A DNA stretch of 42,660 nucleotides from Natrinema gari JCM 14663. Its GTDB lineage: Archaea > Halobacteriota > Halobacteria > Halobacteriales > Natrialbaceae. The stretch covers positions 74,998 to 117,657 of the forward strand of contig NZ_AOIJ01000038.1 in NCBI RefSeq assembly GCF_000337175.1, written 5' to 3'. Shown piece by piece: positions 15,164 through 23,389 of the stretch. Position numbers and translations under genes: made by a program. Position 1 is the stretch's first letter; each line of letters starts with the position of its first letter. The notes under the pieces are model-generated. The model searched no databases, was not told where the DNA came from, and worked only from the letters and a program-made list of their open reading frames with translations.

Positions 15164-17122
15164 TTACTTCCGCGATGGAACGACGTGACCGATCGAACTG
15201 TTGATACCGTCGTACGAGAGCATCGCGTGCCGGATCTCGTCGGCATCGGCATCGACGGAAACGGTATCGCCTTGTTCGAACTCACCGTCGATTTCCGCGT
15301 CAAGGTCGATCTCACCGAAGTCGTCTTCGGTTATGACCTGGAGGGTAAGCTTCGACGCGGCGACCGAATCGCCGCCGACGTGTTCGATCGCACCCTGGTC
15401 CTCGTCGAACTCGAGTTCGATCCGCGGTTGCGGAGTGGTGCCGTCAACACGGACATCGTCGTCACCCCAGACGACAGTGACGTCCGTCCCGACCTCGACG
15501 TCGTCGACTTCGATCGTCGCCCCCGAAGAGACGGTGTCCGCCTCGTCGGCCCACTGCGTCTCGGCCGGCTCGTCGTCGATCAGCAGTTCGTACGCGTCGG
15601 CCGGTCGCTCGCCGTCCTCGAGTTCGAGCGTCGCCGAGAGCGTCTTGCGCTCGAAGTCGTAGTCGAAGGCCACGGTCCCCGGCGGCCGGGCACGGAACTG
15701 TGCGATACTGTCTTCGATTGTCGTTCCGTCCCAACAGACGAGAACGGTGTCACCCGGGCGGATGTCCTCGAGCGTCGTCTCGTCGCCCGAACGCATCGTT
15801 CCGGACCACGGCTGAGCGGTGGTTCGTGGCTCGACCTCCTCGTCAGGGGAATGAGACCACGGTCGTTCGTCGTAGACGGCGAGGGAGACCTGCTCGCCCT
15901 CGAGCGGGAACTCGTCCGCGTACTCGACGGTGAGCGTTCCGGTGTCGACGTCGTAGTCGTATCCGAACTCGAACCAAGAGAGGATCGACGTCCCGCTCGT
16001 GCTGCTCCCGGCCGCGTGGTCGTGGGTGAGGGAGATCGACAGGTTCGGCTCGACGTCGTCCATGTCGATGACGATCGTATCTCCCTTTTCGAGGGTGCTG
16101 TGGCCGTTGGTCCAGATCTCGCGGTCGTACTCCTCGTCATCCACCTCGAGCGTGAGATCCTCGACCGGGGTCGGCTCGCCATGTCCGATCTCGATCTCGA
16201 GTTCGTCGTCCTCGAGATCGATGTCCTCCTCGGGCCGGAGACTGCCCGGGCTCTCGTGGTCGTGGGCTTCCCGTTCGGCGGCGAGATTGCGCTCGGCGGT
16301 GATGGTGACGAGCGCCCCATCCTGTTCGACCGTCGGCTCACCGGAGAGTGCCATGTAGCGCAACTCGCTCGTGAGCGCATCGACCAGTTCGTCGGTGACC
16401 TCCGTGGCGTCATCGAAGGCGACGCCGATGTTCATCTCGAGGGTATCCGGATCGAGGACGGTCGTTGCTCGGGCTTTGTATTCGATGGCGGCCTCGTCGG
16501 TGAGGTCGGGGAACTGATATTCCTCGCCGATCTGGACCATGTAGTCGGCATGCTCCCCGTCGAAGAGGCCGAACGCCTCCTCGAGCAGGGGTTCGGCGTT
16601 CAGCAGCTGCTGGGCCTCGCCCGCGTTCGCCGCGAACGCGTCGCCGATCCGCTCGTCGTCTTCGGCGGCGACGACGACCGTCTCGGTGACGGCGGCGACC
16701 ATCTCGTTGTCTCCGCGGCGCTCGTACTCGACGCCGCCGTCGGTCTCGCGAATGTCGCCATCGTCCTCGAGTTCGAAGTCGCCGGTGACGACGGCGATCG
16801 GCATCGAGAACTCATCGTCGTCGGTCGTGTAGACGAACGCCTGCTTCGAGATCGACTCGGGGTCGATCCCAAACCCACTACCCGTCGATATTTCTCCATA
16901 GGGGTCGTTGGCTTTTCGCTGCTGCTCGAGATCCCTCGTCACAACTGCCATCGAGTCCGATTCGGCCGAGGCCGGGAAATAGTCGAGGAGGGAGTCGAAC
17001 GCCGGCGAGTCGGCGTCGCTGGTGGACCGTCCGTCCGTCGCGCTGACGGCGTTTCCTGCCAGTGCGACGGTCATCGTCGTGCCGATGCTGCCGAGGAGGG
17101 TACGGCGGGGACACTGTGGCAT
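15164..17122 (-). CDS. Tat-exported surface protein with three pilin-type beta repeats
   Basis: A 652-residue protein. The N-terminus MPQCPRRTLLGSIGTTMTVA is a Tat signal (twin Arg then a hydrophobic stretch) ending near VSA, so the folded protein is exported. Residues about 40-300 form a unique domain (LLDYFPASAESDSMAVVTRD, then PIAVVTGDFELEDDG and VVVAAEDDERI). The C-terminal part repeats a strand-rich motif three times: FGYDYDVDTGTLTVEY, AFDYDFERKTLSATLELEDG and IELEFDEDQGAIEHVGGDS, each followed by a hydrophobic strand and a 'GDTV/GTDV' turn. This resembles the domain found in archaeal type IV pilins. There is no C-terminal anchor. Composition is extremely acidic. Start 17122 is chosen over 17149 because it opens the Tat signal. 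Function unknown. Confidence 0.72.
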   Translation of the reverse strand: MPQCPRRTLLGSIGTTMTVALAGNAVSATDGRSTSDADSPAFDSLLDYFPASAESDSMAVVTRDLEQQRKANDPYGEISTGSGFGIDPESISKQAFVYTTDDDEFSMPIAVVTGDFELEDDGDIRETDGGVEYERRGDNEMVAAVTETVVVAAEDDERIGDAFAANAGEAQQLLNAEPLLEEAFGLFDGEHADYMVQIGEEYQFPDLTDEAAIEYKARATTVLDPDTLEMNIGVAFDDATEVTDELVDALTSELRYMALSGEPTVEQDGALVTITAERNLAAEREAHDHESPGSLRPEEDIDLEDDELEIEIGHGEPTPVEDLTLEVDDEEYDREIWTNGHSTLEKGDTIVIDMDDVEPNLSISLTHDHAAGSSTSGTSILSWFEFGYDYDVDTGTLTVEYADEFPLEGEQVSLAVYDERPWSHSPDEEVEPRTTAQPWSGTMRSGDETTLEDIRPGDTVLVCWDGTTIEDSIAQFRARPPGTVAFDYDFERKTLSATLELEDGERPADAYELLIDDEPAETQWADEADTVSSGATIEVDDVEVGTDVTVVWGDDDVRVDGTTPQPRIELEFDEDQGAIEHVGGDSVAASKLTLQVITEDDFGEIDLDAEIDGEFEQGDTVSVDADADEIRHAMLSYDGINSSIGHVVPSRK

Positions 17123-17357
17123 ACGAGCCGGATTTCTTCCCGGCATCACAAGTAGATTTTCATCACATTCTGCTTCGGTAACTACTCCCGTCGGTCGACT
17201 CGAACGTCGCGACGAGAGAACCTGCAGACCGCATTTCGGTTCGATTCTGCTCGCGCCCCACCGGTGGCTCGACGGTGCAGCGGGGAAGGCAACGCGAGTC
17301 GCGGTGACGACGGAGTGAGGCGACAGGTTCTCGGCGGCGGCTCACTACTGTCCGATA

Positions 17358-19031
17358 ATGAGTGTGGGGCAGTCCGTCGCCTACCGGCCGACCAAACCCG
17401 ATATCGCGGTGTTCGTGTCCGGGGTCACGAGTATGGGACTGGAGATTCTCGCGGGTCGGATCATCGCCCCCCAGTTCGGGAGTAGCATCTACACCTGGGG
17501 CAGCATCATCACCGTCTTCCTCACCGCGTTGAGCCTCGGCTACTGGCAGGGCGGCAAACGCGCGGGAGCGGCGTCGAACCGACGCATGTGCTGGCTCATG
17601 CTCGGAACCGCGGGCTACGTTGCGATCGTCGTCTACGGGAGCGATCAACTGTTGCTCTCGGCGTCCGCACTGCCGTTACCGGCCCGGTACGCCTCGCTGC
17701 CCGCCGTGCTCATCCTCTTCGGGCCGCCAACCTACCTGCTTGGATTTATCAGCCCGTACGCGGCCGAACTCTCCGCCAAGGAGGGGACCGGCGAGGCGTC
17801 GGGCCACGTCTACGCGCTCGGAACGATCGGCAGCATCGTCGGCGCGGGCGCGACGACGTACTTCCTGATTCCGGCGCTCGGGATCGACGCGATCGGCCTC
17901 CTATTTGGCTTCGTCCTCGTCGGCACCGCACTCGCGCTGACGCTTCCCGCTCTCGCCCCGACACCGGCGGCGGCGAGCGTCGCCATCGCACTGCTGCTCG
18001 TCGTCGCGGGCGGTATCGGCCCGGTCGCGTTCGACCACCGCGGCGACGTCGTCTACCAGACCCAGACGGCCTATCAGGAACTCGAGGTCATCGACAACGG
18101 GGACGAGCGGACGCTGTACTTAGACGGTGCGCGCCACAGCGCGATGGATCTCGACGACCCCGATCGACACGTCTTCGAGTACACGCGGTACTTCCACATC
18201 CCCATGTTGATGGTCGACGATCCCGACGACGTCGAGAACGTCCTGTTCATCGGCGGGGGCGGGTACACCGGCCCGAAAGACTACGAACGGACGTACGACG
18301 TCGATGTCGACGTCGCAGAACTCGACCCAGAGGTCTCGCAGGCCGCCAAAGACTACTTCCGTCTCGAGGAGGGCGAGAACATGACGGTACACACGAAAGA
18401 CGGCCGGCAGTTCCTCCGAGAGACCGACAAAAAATACGACGTGATCGTGCTGGACGCCTACCAGAAGGACCAGGTCCCGGTTCACCTGACCCAACTCGGC
18501 TTCATGGAACTGGCCGAGGAGCGGCTGACCGATGATGGAGTGTTCCTCGCGAACATCATCTCCGCGCCCAGTGGTGTCGGCTCGGACTTCTATCGCGCGC
18601 AGTACAAGACGATCGACGCGGCGTTCGCCTCGACGTACAGCTACCGGACCTCTGATTGGGGGTCGGTACAGAACATCGAAGTGGTCGCGACGAAAGCTGA
18701 CACCGACTTCACCGAGGCCGACCTCGCCGAGCGAAACGAGCGCCGGGACCTCGGACTCGACCTGCGCACCGAGATCGACGCGTCACTGGACCCGCCCAAG
18801 ACCGACGATGTCCCGGTACTGACCGAGGACCACGCGCCCGTCGAGAACCTGCAGGCGTCGACGGTCGGGCAGGAGTACGTTATCGAACGGACCGGAAAAG
18901 AGGAGACGAAGCCGGCCCCTGCGTCGAGTGTCGTCGCCCCGGAACACTCCGACCGCGCGCGGCCTGCGCCGACCCTCGAGTTCGAATCGGGCGGCCCCGG
19001 GCCGGGACCGCTCGGGTCCGTCCCCGCATAG
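17358..19031 (+). CDS. Membrane-bound spermidine synthase-like protein
   Basis: A 557-residue fusion. Residues about 15-235 hold six to seven TM helices (e.g. FVSGVTSMGLEILAGRIIAP, TVFLTALSLGYWQGGKRAG). Residues about 240-480 form a Rossmann-type methyltransferase/aminopropyltransferase fold: the nucleoside site VLFIGGGGYTG, the acidic VDVAELDPEV and the DAYQKDQVPVHLTQLGFM block. The C-terminal 60 residues are disordered. Membrane-anchored spermidine-synthase-like proteins are widespread in haloarchaea, but their substrates are unknown, so true polyamine synthesis is not shown. Start: ATG 17358 (an obvious TATA box was not seen). It is divergent from the Tat protein gene and convergent with the regulator downstream. 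Confidence 0.85.
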   Translation: MSVGQSVAYRPTKPDIAVFVSGVTSMGLEILAGRIIAPQFGSSIYTWGSIITVFLTALSLGYWQGGKRAGAASNRRMCWLMLGTAGYVAIVVYGSDQLLLSASALPLPARYASLPAVLILFGPPTYLLGFISPYAAELSAKEGTGEASGHVYALGTIGSIVGAGATTYFLIPALGIDAIGLLFGFVLVGTALALTLPALAPTPAAASVAIALLLVVAGGIGPVAFDHRGDVVYQTQTAYQELEVIDNGDERTLYLDGARHSAMDLDDPDRHVFEYTRYFHIPMLMVDDPDDVENVLFIGGGGYTGPKDYERTYDVDVDVAELDPEVSQAAKDYFRLEEGENMTVHTKDGRQFLRETDKKYDVIVLDAYQKDQVPVHLTQLGFMELAEERLTDDGVFLANIISAPSGVGSDFYRAQYKTIDAAFASTYSYRTSDWGSVQNIEVVATKADTDFTEADLAERNERRDLGLDLRTEIDASLDPPKTDDVPVLTEDHAPVENLQASTVGQEYVIERTGKEETKPAPASSVVAPEHSDRARPAPTLEFESGGPGPGPLGSVPA

Positions 19032-19061
19032 CGCCTTGAGCGGTGTCCCGCCGCTCGCTGG

Positions 19062-19856
19062 TCACTCGGACAGCGTCTCCGGCTCGAGTGGCGTCGCCGT
19101 GCGCCAGTAGTGATCCAGTGAGTCCTCGGCCCATGCCCGCACCGCGTCGTCGTCGGTGTCGACGGAGGCCCGCAGGACCCCGTTCTCGTCGCGCAAGAGG
19201 AGATAGACGACGCCGTCGACGATCATGATCGCGATCGGGACGCCCTCTTCGCGGACCCTGATCTCGGCGTCCGCGGCCGCGAGCAGCGCCTCGAGTTGCC
19301 GTCGAAGCTCCGATTCGTCGGCGAGCGCTTCGATCGCGCTCCGGCCGAAGACGCCAGTGAAGCGCTGGTCGCCGGCGGTGACGCGCTCCCGGACGACCCG
19401 CAGCGCCTGCTCGTTGAACGTGTGAGAGAACGCACGGACGTCGTCGGCCTCCCGGAGGAAGCCGAGCAGCCGTCCGAGCGGCGCGTTCGGGCGCGTCGCG
19501 CTCGGGACCGTGATCGTCGCGTCCGAGAGCCGACGGAGATCGAAGTCCATCGCGTGCGTGGGCAGGTAGTCCACGATCTCGCGAAGTTTGGCCTCGGTCT
19601 CGAGGATCTCCTGCAGATCGGTAAACCCCTCGGCGACGAGTCGGCCGGTCGCGGTCGCGACGTACTCGCTGCCGTCGTGTCTGATCCACGATCGGGCCTC
19701 GAAGTCACTCAGGATCCGTCCCAGGGTCGCCTGCGAAGCCCCGGTCGCGTCCGCCAACTCGGTGCGCGTACAGCGCCCAGCCGCGAGCAGCCCCAGCACC
19801 TCGACGCGGTTCAACGAGAGCGCAAGGAACTCGATCTCCTCGAGCGCAGATTCCAT
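19062..19856 (-). CDS. FilR1-type winged-helix transcription regulator
   Basis: A 264-residue COG4742-like regulator. An N-terminal winged helix spans residues about 8-80 (RVEVLGLLAAGRCTRTELAD, then QATLGRILSDFEARSWI). After a helical linker, residues about 130-250 form the ligand-sensing FilR1-type domain (FTGVFGRSAIEALADESELR, GVPIAIMIVDGVVYLLLRDE). Such proteins are expected to be cytoplasmic DNA-binding sensors; the ligand is unknown. The start is supported by a GTAATAAAC box at 19876-19884. It is divergent from the EamA transporter, with 166 bases between, so regulation of that transporter is possible but only inferred. Confidence 0.82.
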   Translation of the reverse strand: MESALEEIEFLALSLNRVEVLGLLAAGRCTRTELADATGASQATLGRILSDFEARSWIRHDGSEYVATATGRLVAEGFTDLQEILETEAKLREIVDYLPTHAMDFDLRRLSDATITVPSATRPNAPLGRLLGFLREADDVRAFSHTFNEQALRVVRERVTAGDQRFTGVFGRSAIEALADESELRRQLEALLAAADAEIRVREEGVPIAIMIVDGVVYLLLRDENGVLRASVDTDDDAVRAWAEDSLDHYWRTATPLEPETLSE

Positions 19857-19875
19857 ACGCTCGCTCGGACCCCCA

Positions 19876-19884
19876 GTAATAAAC
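19876..19884 (-). promoter_or_regulatory. TATA box of the FilR1-type regulator
   Basis: Minus-strand GTTTATTAC, centred about 24-26 bases before the ATG at 19856. Confidence 0.55.
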
Positions 19885-19990
19885 GGGTTTCGTACCGTGA
19901 AACGATTGCAGGGTCTGCAACGCTATCGCGGACGCCAACGCTTTCCCGCGTTGCCGCGGTTTCTTCTCGTGAAATATTTTCTGAACGAAA

Positions 19991-19998
19991 CTATATAC
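19991..19998 (+). promoter_or_regulatory. TATA box of the leader ORF / EamA transcript
   Basis: CTATATAC centred 28 bases before the ATG at 20023. A GGAGGAG Shine-Dalgarno-like stretch (20012-20018) also sits just before that ATG. Both point to 20023 as a real translation start. Confidence 0.55.
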
Positions 19999-20022
19999 CC
20001 GGCGCTCGTAGGGAGGAGTACG

Positions 20023-20094
20023 ATGATTTTCGCTATCCACGTGTCGGCCGATATCGGCTCGACGCGGACGGTTCCGACGGGGGTGACGGCGTAG
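20023..20094 (+). CDS. 23-residue leader ORF ahead of the EamA transporter
   Basis: ATG 20023 opens a 23-codon ORF (MIFAIHVSADIGSTRTVPTG...) ending at TAG 20092-20094. The stop overlaps the GTG start of the transporter by one base (TAGTG). It has a TATA box at leaderless distance and a GGAGGAG element. The peptide has no known motif. The likely role is translational coupling or a regulatory leader peptide; alternatively the transporter frame is entered in another way and this ORF is chance. Too short to judge by composition. Confidence 0.4.
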   Translation: MIFAIHVSADIGSTRTVPTGVTA

Positions 20095-21074
20095 TGGTCG
20101 CTCGCCGTACCGCCCTTTTCTTCGCCCTCTCGAGTCTGTTCTTCGGCGGCACGTTCGTCGCCGCGAAGGCCGGCCTCGCGTACTTCCCGCCGCTGCTGTT
20201 CGTCGCCCTCCGGTTCGACGTCGCGGCCGTCGTCATGCTGGCGTACGTCGGTCTGACGACGTCCCGCTCGGAGTTGCTCCCGCGGACGCGCGGTGACATC
20301 GGGGCCGTCCTCGCGACCGGCGTGCTCGCGATCGGTCTGACGAACGCCCTGTTGTTCGTCGGCCAGCAGTACGTCACCAGCGCCGTCGCCTCGATCATGT
20401 ACAGCCTCAACCCCATCATGACGCCGATCTTCGCCGCGCTCTTGCTTTCCGACGAGCGCCTCTCCCCGCGCGGCGCGGCCGGCATGGGACTTGGCCTGCT
20501 CGGCGTCGGCCTCGTCGTCAGCCCCGATCCCGCGAACCTGCTCGGCGGTGCCGTCGGCAAGGGTCTCCTGTTCGTCGGCGCGATCGCCGCCGCGCTCGGC
20601 GCGGTGTTGATCCGACGGGCCGACAGCGACCTCTCGAGTACGGTCCGCGTCGCCTGGGGACTCCCCTTCGCCGCGGCGCTGTGTCACCTGCTGGCCTGGT
20701 CCGGCGGCGAGTCGGCGGCCGCGATCACGTGGACCACCGAAGCGGTTCTGGCGCTTGGCTACGTCAGCATCTTCGCGGGCGTCCTCGCGTACATCGCCTA
20801 CTTCGGACTCATCGACGCGGCCGGTGCGATCCGTGCGAACCTGATCTTCTACGTCGTGCCCGTCGTCTCGACGCTCGGCGGCTGGGCACTGCTCGGCGAG
20901 ACGATCGACGCGCTGGCGGTCGCCGGCTTCCTGACGATCTTCGCCGGCTTCGCGGTGCTCGGGAGCAAATCGATCGACATCCGCTCGCTGTCTCCCGGTG
21001 GCGTCACCGATGCGTCCCTGGCCGACGAGGAGTCGCCGGTCAGGGAGGAACCACGGGGCTACCGCTCGGACTAA
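20094..21074 (+). CDS. EamA/DMT-family transporter
   Basis: A 326-residue membrane protein with ten TM helices in two EamA halves of five each: half one starts 'TALFFALSSLFFGGTFVAAK', and half two ends 'GGWALLGETIDALAVAGFLT'. The conserved end-of-half pattern (SIMYSLNPIMTPIFAALLL, then DERLSP; and NLIFYVVPVVSTLGGWALLG, then ETID) is present in both halves. DMT members export or import small metabolites such as amino acids; the substrate is not predictable here. The reading frame is open far upstream but has no ATG after the TATA box; GTG 20094 overlapping the leader-ORF stop is the best start. The C-terminal 30 residues are polar and disordered. Confidence 0.85.
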   Translation: MVARRTALFFALSSLFFGGTFVAAKAGLAYFPPLLFVALRFDVAAVVMLAYVGLTTSRSELLPRTRGDIGAVLATGVLAIGLTNALLFVGQQYVTSAVASIMYSLNPIMTPIFAALLLSDERLSPRGAAGMGLGLLGVGLVVSPDPANLLGGAVGKGLLFVGAIAAALGAVLIRRADSDLSSTVRVAWGLPFAAALCHLLAWSGGESAAAITWTTEAVLALGYVSIFAGVLAYIAYFGLIDAAGAIRANLIFYVVPVVSTLGGWALLGETIDALAVAGFLTIFAGFAVLGSKSIDIRSLSPGGVTDASLADEESPVREEPRGYRSD

Positions 21075-21146
21075 CGCGTCCCGTTCGTTCGTGGGTCTCG
21101 TCCCCGCATCGGTCGCTATGCCGTCCGAGGACCGTCCCCGTGCCGA

Positions 21147-21485
21147 TTAGAAGAGCGATAGTTCGCCGGTCACGCTGTCGACGCGGTCGTCCGCGGCCGG
21201 TCCGACGGCCAGCGCGGTGACGGTCCCGGGCTCGAGTTGGGTGTGGCCCGCATCACGAATGATCGCGTTCGGTATCCCATCGCGATCCGCGATTTCGGAG
21301 AGTTCGTGCAGTTGGCGTTCGCTCTCGCCTTGCAACACGACTTTCTTCTGGCCGCCTTGCTTCCACTGGCGCTGCAGTTGGCTGTCAGCCTTCTCGTAGG
21401 CGGACAGCGACGCGTGGGCGACCTGTGCGGCGAGCTTTCCCTGTCCCATGCCGATGTCCGTGCGGGCGACGATGGCCTGTTTCAT
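21147..21485 (-). CDS. pth2: Peptidyl-tRNA hydrolase, Pth2 type
   Basis: A 112-residue archaeal/eukaryotic-type peptidyl-tRNA hydrolase that recycles tRNA from dropped-off peptidyl-tRNA. The family's opening ([20 protein letters not shown], then QVAHASL), the middle [11 protein letters not shown] and the block [20 protein letters not shown] are all intact, and length is normal. The start is ATG 21485; the longer frame up to 21545 is an extension lacking family similarity. It lies 59 bases after the stop of the unknown protein gene on the same strand, so they may be co-transcribed. Confidence 0.95.
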   Translation of the reverse strand: MKQAIVARTDIGMGQGKLAAQVAHASLSAYEKADSQLQRQWKQGGQKKVVLQGESERQLHELSEIADRDGIPNAIIRDAGHTQLEPGTVTALAVGPAADDRVDSVTGELSLF

Positions 21486-21544
21486 GGCCGGGACGAGAAC
21501 GGGGAGCCCTTTAGCCGTACCTATACGGCCGGCGCTCGGACCCA

Positions 21545-22360
21545 TTAGTGGATGACGTCGCTCTCGAGGCGGAACGTCCGTTCCGTCCGTCGCGCCTCCG
21601 GGCCTGCTTCGACGAGGGTCGGTTCGCTGATGGACTCGGCAAACCGATCGGGGTCCGGCTCGACCCGCTCGAGCATCGCCGAGAAGACCGAGCCACGTCG
21701 GCCGTTCGCCGAGACGATGCCGCCGTACTTGCGCTCCTCGAACGACGTTTCGTCGGGGTCGGGGAACTCCTCGCGGATGATCGCGGCGCTTTCCCTGAGG
21801 TAGTCCGCCGCCTGCTTCTGGGAGTACTGGCTCTCTTCGTAGTAGGTCTGGCTATGCTCGTCGTCGAGTTCATCCGAGCAGTGGGCCGGCGATTCGTAGC
21901 GGACCGACTCCGTCGTCGTGTAGCCGCCGGCAAACCGGATGTTCGTGGTGAAACTATCGGGATAGCGGAGAATCAACGGGGCGTACAACATGTCCGTAAT
22001 GGTCGCTTGCTGTTGGGCCCGCCAGGCACCCTCGAAGTAGTACGCGGCGAGCGCACCAATCCGGTCGTCCCGTTCACCACGGTTGTACGCCATCGCGACT
22101 GCCTCGTAGTCGTCACCGACGATCCGTCGGAGCCGCCGCTTGAAACTCTCGGCGATGTGATCGTTCTGGACTTCGTACGCGTCCAGCACGGACACGGTCG
22201 GATCAGCGAGCAGGTCCGCTTTACGCTCCCGGGCGACCGCCACGTTCATCATGTTCTCGTGGAAGACCCGCTCGGCTTCCCGGTCGGGGAGCGGGATTCT
22301 GACCGCGCGCTGGTGCAACACCCGCGTGTCCCCGTTAAATCGGTCCTGCGTCCCAACCAT
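21545..22360 (-). CDS. Unrecognised 271-residue protein
   Basis: A soluble, charged protein of 271 residues that I cannot place in a family. It is rich in helices: [20 protein letters not shown] (about 28-47), [20 protein letters not shown] (64-83), a hydrophobic/aromatic stretch '[20 protein letters not shown]' (about 102-121), and later a Tyr/Gln-rich segment '[20 protein letters not shown]'. Composition is less acidic than its neighbours. The start at ATG 22360 is supported by a GTTATAC box at 22384-22390, 26 bases upstream. It precedes pth2 on the same strand. An accessory or horizontally acquired gene is possible. Confidence 0.7.
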   Translation of the reverse strand: MVGTQDRFNGDTRVLHQRAVRIPLPDREAERVFHENMMNVAVARERKADLLADPTVSVLDAYEVQNDHIAESFKRRLRRIVGDDYEAVAMAYNRGERDDRIGALAAYYFEGAWRAQQQATITDMLYAPLILRYPDSFTTNIRFAGGYTTTESVRYESPAHCSDELDDEHSQTYYEESQYSQKQAADYLRESAAIIREEFPDPDETSFEERKYGGIVSANGRRGSVFSAMLERVEPDPDRFAESISEPTLVEAGPEARRTERTFRLESDVIH

Positions 22361-22383
22361 GCGATTGACTTGGCGATGCAACG

Positions 22384-22390
22384 GTATAAC
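22384..22390 (-). promoter_or_regulatory. TATA box of the 271-residue protein gene
   Basis: Minus-strand GTTATAC, centred 26-27 bases before the ATG at 22360. Confidence 0.6.
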
Positions 22391-22479
22391 GAATTAGGCC
22401 GCCCAAGAGAAACATTCGGATCGATAACACGCGGTTTCAGCGTCGATCAAGCGGACGCGATCGGCCGTGACACCGCCGG

Positions 22480-22509
22480 ACCCACCGACATCCCGCGAGC
22501 GGGGTGGGT
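22480..22509. repeat. Bulged 11-bp hairpin upstream of dcd
   Basis: ACCCAC (22480-22485) pairs with GTGGGT (22504-22509), and CCCGC (22492-22496) with GCGGG (22499-22503) around loop GA, leaving a six-base bulge on the left. It sits between divergent promoters, upstream of the dcd TATA box, so it is more likely a DNA site or chance than an RNA element. Confidence 0.35.
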
Positions 22510-22547
22510 TCCGACTGCCCGACGCGCCGTCCGAACACGGACCGAGG

Positions 22548-22554
22548 AATTTAG
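22548..22554 (+). promoter_or_regulatory. TATA box of dcd
   Basis: AATTTAG centred about 29 bases before the ATG at 22580. Confidence 0.5.
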
Positions 22555-22579
22555 GGCCCCGTGATCGCTCCTACTCGGT

Positions 22580-23182
22580 ATGATCCTCTCCGATGCGGAC
22601 ATCCTCGAGCGCCTCGAAGCCGGCGACCTCGTCGTCGAGCCCCTCGACGACCCGGAGCTCCAGATCCAGCCCGCGAGCGTCGACCTCCGGCTGGGCCGCG
22701 AATTCCTCGAGTTTCAGCGGACGAATATCCCCTGTATCCATCCCAACTCCGAACGGGAGGTCGACGAGTACGTCACGGAAACCGTCGTCGAGGAGGGTGA
22801 CGACTTTATCCTCCATCCCGGCGACTTCGTGCTAGGCACGACCCACGAACGCGTCGAGATCCCGGCGGACCTGATCGCCCACGTCGAGGGTCGCTCCTCG
22901 TTGGGTCGGCTCGCCGTCGTCGTCCACGCCACCGCCGGCCTCTGCGATCCCGGCTACCGGGGCCAGATCACCCTCGAGCTGTCGAACCTCGGCTCCGCGC
23001 CGGTCGCGCTCACGCCCGGCATGCGCATCTCGCAGCTCACTTTCACCGAACTCAAGACCGCGGCCGAACGGCCCTACGGCAGCGAGCGCGGGTCGAAGTA
23101 TCAGGACCAGAGCGGGCCGCAGGCCTCCCGCATCGAGAGCGACGACGAGTTCGGCGGCGACCAACTCGAGCGCGAGGACTGA
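22580..23182 (+). CDS. dcd: dCTP deaminase (possibly bifunctional with dUTPase)
   Basis: A 200-residue enzyme that deaminates dCTP to dUTP, feeding dTMP synthesis. The conserved start ([20 protein letters not shown]), the [10 protein letters not shown] block and the active-site stretch [18 protein letters not shown], followed by [12 protein letters not shown], are intact. The glutamate in ITLEL corresponds to the catalytic Glu of the family. Archaeal relatives can also hydrolyse dUTP to dUMP; the sequence alone does not separate the two types for me. The C-terminal 40 residues are polar. Promoter at 22548-22554. A 207-base stretch with no gene follows. Confidence 0.93.
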   Translation: MILSDADILERLEAGDLVVEPLDDPELQIQPASVDLRLGREFLEFQRTNIPCIHPNSEREVDEYVTETVVEEGDDFILHPGDFVLGTTHERVEIPADLIAHVEGRSSLGRLAVVVHATAGLCDPGYRGQITLELSNLGSAPVALTPGMRISQLTFTELKTAAERPYGSERGSKYQDQSGPQASRIESDDEFGGDQLERED

Positions 23183-23389
23183 CGACGTGCCGACGGCCGC
23201 CACAACTGCACCCACCATCGCCTGGCGACGTACACGGAGCGGGGTCGACGGTTCGTCCAACGGACCGCCCCCGCACACCAATAAGGAGATTCACCGGGAC
23301 CGTTCGGATCGGGTCCGGCTCGAGGTCGGAGTTCGGCTGCCGAACCCAAGCGGCCGGGCGAGCCGCCGGTCGATCGAGGCCGAGTCGGC

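Noticed and set aside
15185-17155. A 656-codon open frame on the plus strand opposite the Tat-exported protein
   Set aside because: It is the antisense of an acidic, Tat-signal-bearing gene. Long antisense frames are common in GC-rich haloarchaeal DNA; this one has no promoter at leaderless distance, no recognisable domain and no signal peptide.
19296-20093. Upstream extension of the EamA frame to an ATG at 19296
   Set aside because: It runs antisense through the FilR1 regulator and across the TATA box at 19991-19998; the extra residues are not transporter-like.
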